Assembly (NCBI GenBank): GCA_927443345.1
Contig: CAKMKJ010000027.1
Span: 1-62,591, forward strand
Length of the DNA: 62,591 nucleotides
Direction of reading: 5' to 3'
DNA from: an uncultured Anaerolineaceae bacterium
GTDB taxonomy: Bacteria; Chloroflexota; Anaerolineae; Anaerolineales; Anaerolineaceae
The translations under genes were made by a program, and so were the position numbers. Shown one piece after another: positions 62,298 through 62,591 of this stretch (position 1 is the first letter of the stretch; every line of letters begins with the position of its first letter). The notes under the pieces are model-generated. The model saw nothing but the letters and a program-made list of their open reading frames with translations, was not told the DNA's origin and did no database searches.

Positions 62298-62591
62298 GTG
62301 ATAGTCATTGATGGAAAAACCATTCTCACGCAGAGGCGCGGAGGTCGCGGAGAAAACCTTACTGGCCATTGTAAGGGCGCAGCACCACTCGCCAAGATTG
62401 CCCAAAAGCTTGAACTCCCCAACGGCGCCTCCGTGCTGCACATTGAACGCATCCGCCTGGGCGACAATATCCCCATCGGATTACAAATTTCATACCTGGC
62501 ACTGCCTCCTGAACAAGCGATCAGTGAAACAGACCTGCAAACCAGCGGTTCGCTCTACCGCATCTTGCAAGAGAAGTTCAACATCATCCCC
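62298..62591 (+). pseudogene. GntR/HutC-type UTRA domain fragment, no HTH, 3' end outside window
   Basis: From about 62388 the frame reads LAKIAQKLELPNGASVLHIERIRL, shown by its cores LPNGASVLHIERIRL and SYLALPPE, which match the ligand-binding UTRA domain of GntR/HutC regulators. The 130 or so bases before it hold no helix-turn-helix, only repeat sequence that is in frame by chance (62323-62358). So the DNA-binding half is absent here: a remnant, a rearrangement, or a stand-alone UTRA. The GTG at 62298 is only the nearest possible start. The gene runs past the window end. Confidence 0.6.
62323..62358 (-). repeat. Dispersed repeat, inverted copy joined to UTRA fragment
   Basis: Bases 62341-62358 and 62323-62342 are exact reverse complements of 52313-52330 and 52461-52480. 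The two blocks overlap by two bases here but lie 130 bases apart and in the reverse order in the 52-kb region. Upstream bases (ccacgaaatacgcaaaat, about 62177) look like the same class. Confidence 0.75.

Noticed and set aside
1-62591. tRNA, rRNA, integrase or transposase genes
   Set aside because: Both strands were looked over for cloverleaf ends, TTCGA-type arms and DDE or tyrosine recombinase motifs; none was convincing.

Overview
The window reads as one chromosomal segment of a Gram-positive-like or monoderm bacterium, most plausibly an uncultured member of Chloroflexota (class Anaerolineae). That placement is an inference. It rests on lipoproteins whose Cys is followed by Thr/Pro-rich linkers, a sortase catalytic domain at the C-terminus of a secreted protein with a (I/L)PxTGF motif just before it, a CdaA/CdaR c-di-AMP module, a fused two-ATPase ECF transporter, a DUF951 protein, and a codon usage of medium GC. 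No tRNA, rRNA, CRISPR array, transposase or phage module was seen.

Region by region. 1-5.8 kb: a 5'-truncated gene, a Thr/Pro-rich membrane protein with an LPSAGF tail, phosphohexomutase, a DUF389-SH3 membrane protein, a BMP-type lipoprotein and a sugar transferase. 5.8-13.5 kb: trpS (with a probable Fe-S motif), dtd, a degenerate PyrD/PyrK-like pair, an SPFH protein, uvrC, a membrane rhodanese and galT. 13.5-21 kb: an orphan sugar-binding lipoprotein, a degenerate GGDEF protein, an MFS carrier, ettA and an RNB-family exoribonuclease. 21-24.3 kb: an AT-rich cassette of TetR, a UGT glycosyltransferase broken by one in-frame TGA, and an MFS efflux pump. 24.4-29.9 kb: a three-gene ABC-2 exporter divergent from a NarL-type two-component pair. 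29.9-32.4 kb: a sugar dehydrogenase-like lipoprotein and an acetyl-xylan-esterase-like hydrolase. 32.5-38.3 kb: a likely operon coaE(-GNAT fusion)-cdaA-cdaR-der-lepB, then a YgiT-type zinc protein. 38.3-48.5 kb: a Ser/Thr kinase with a propeller sensor, YitT, YhhN, era, EamA, ogt, apt, galK, a GIY-YIG protein, a dehydrogenase-like protein and an M50 protease. 48.7-52.5 kb: DUF951, then a decayed AT-rich stretch (frameshifted methyltransferase, HAD phosphatase, gene remnant, ZIP transporter) and about 1 kb of repeat-rich noncoding DNA. 52.5-62.6 kb: a 1128-residue Ig-repeat/sortase fusion, an ECF vitamin transporter (ecfA-ecfT, with a convergent S component), a DUF2807 protein, pepF, and a regulator fragment joined to a dispersed repeat.

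How the genes work together. The clearest functional modules are c-di-AMP synthesis and control (cdaA/cdaR) inside a housekeeping operon, the exporter with its own sensor pair, the TetR-controlled glycosyltransferase/efflux cassette with a palindrome at its predicted transcription start, the ECF transporter, and galactose catabolism split between galT and galK 32 kb apart. The most unusual object is the secreted sortase fusion: a jelly-roll-like N-terminal region, five Cys-paired Ig-like repeats each carrying a D-rich DPPD motif, a sorting-signal-like IPVTGF, and an intact His/Cys/Arg sortase domain in one chain. A candidate sortase substrate with an LPSAGF tail lies at the start of the window.
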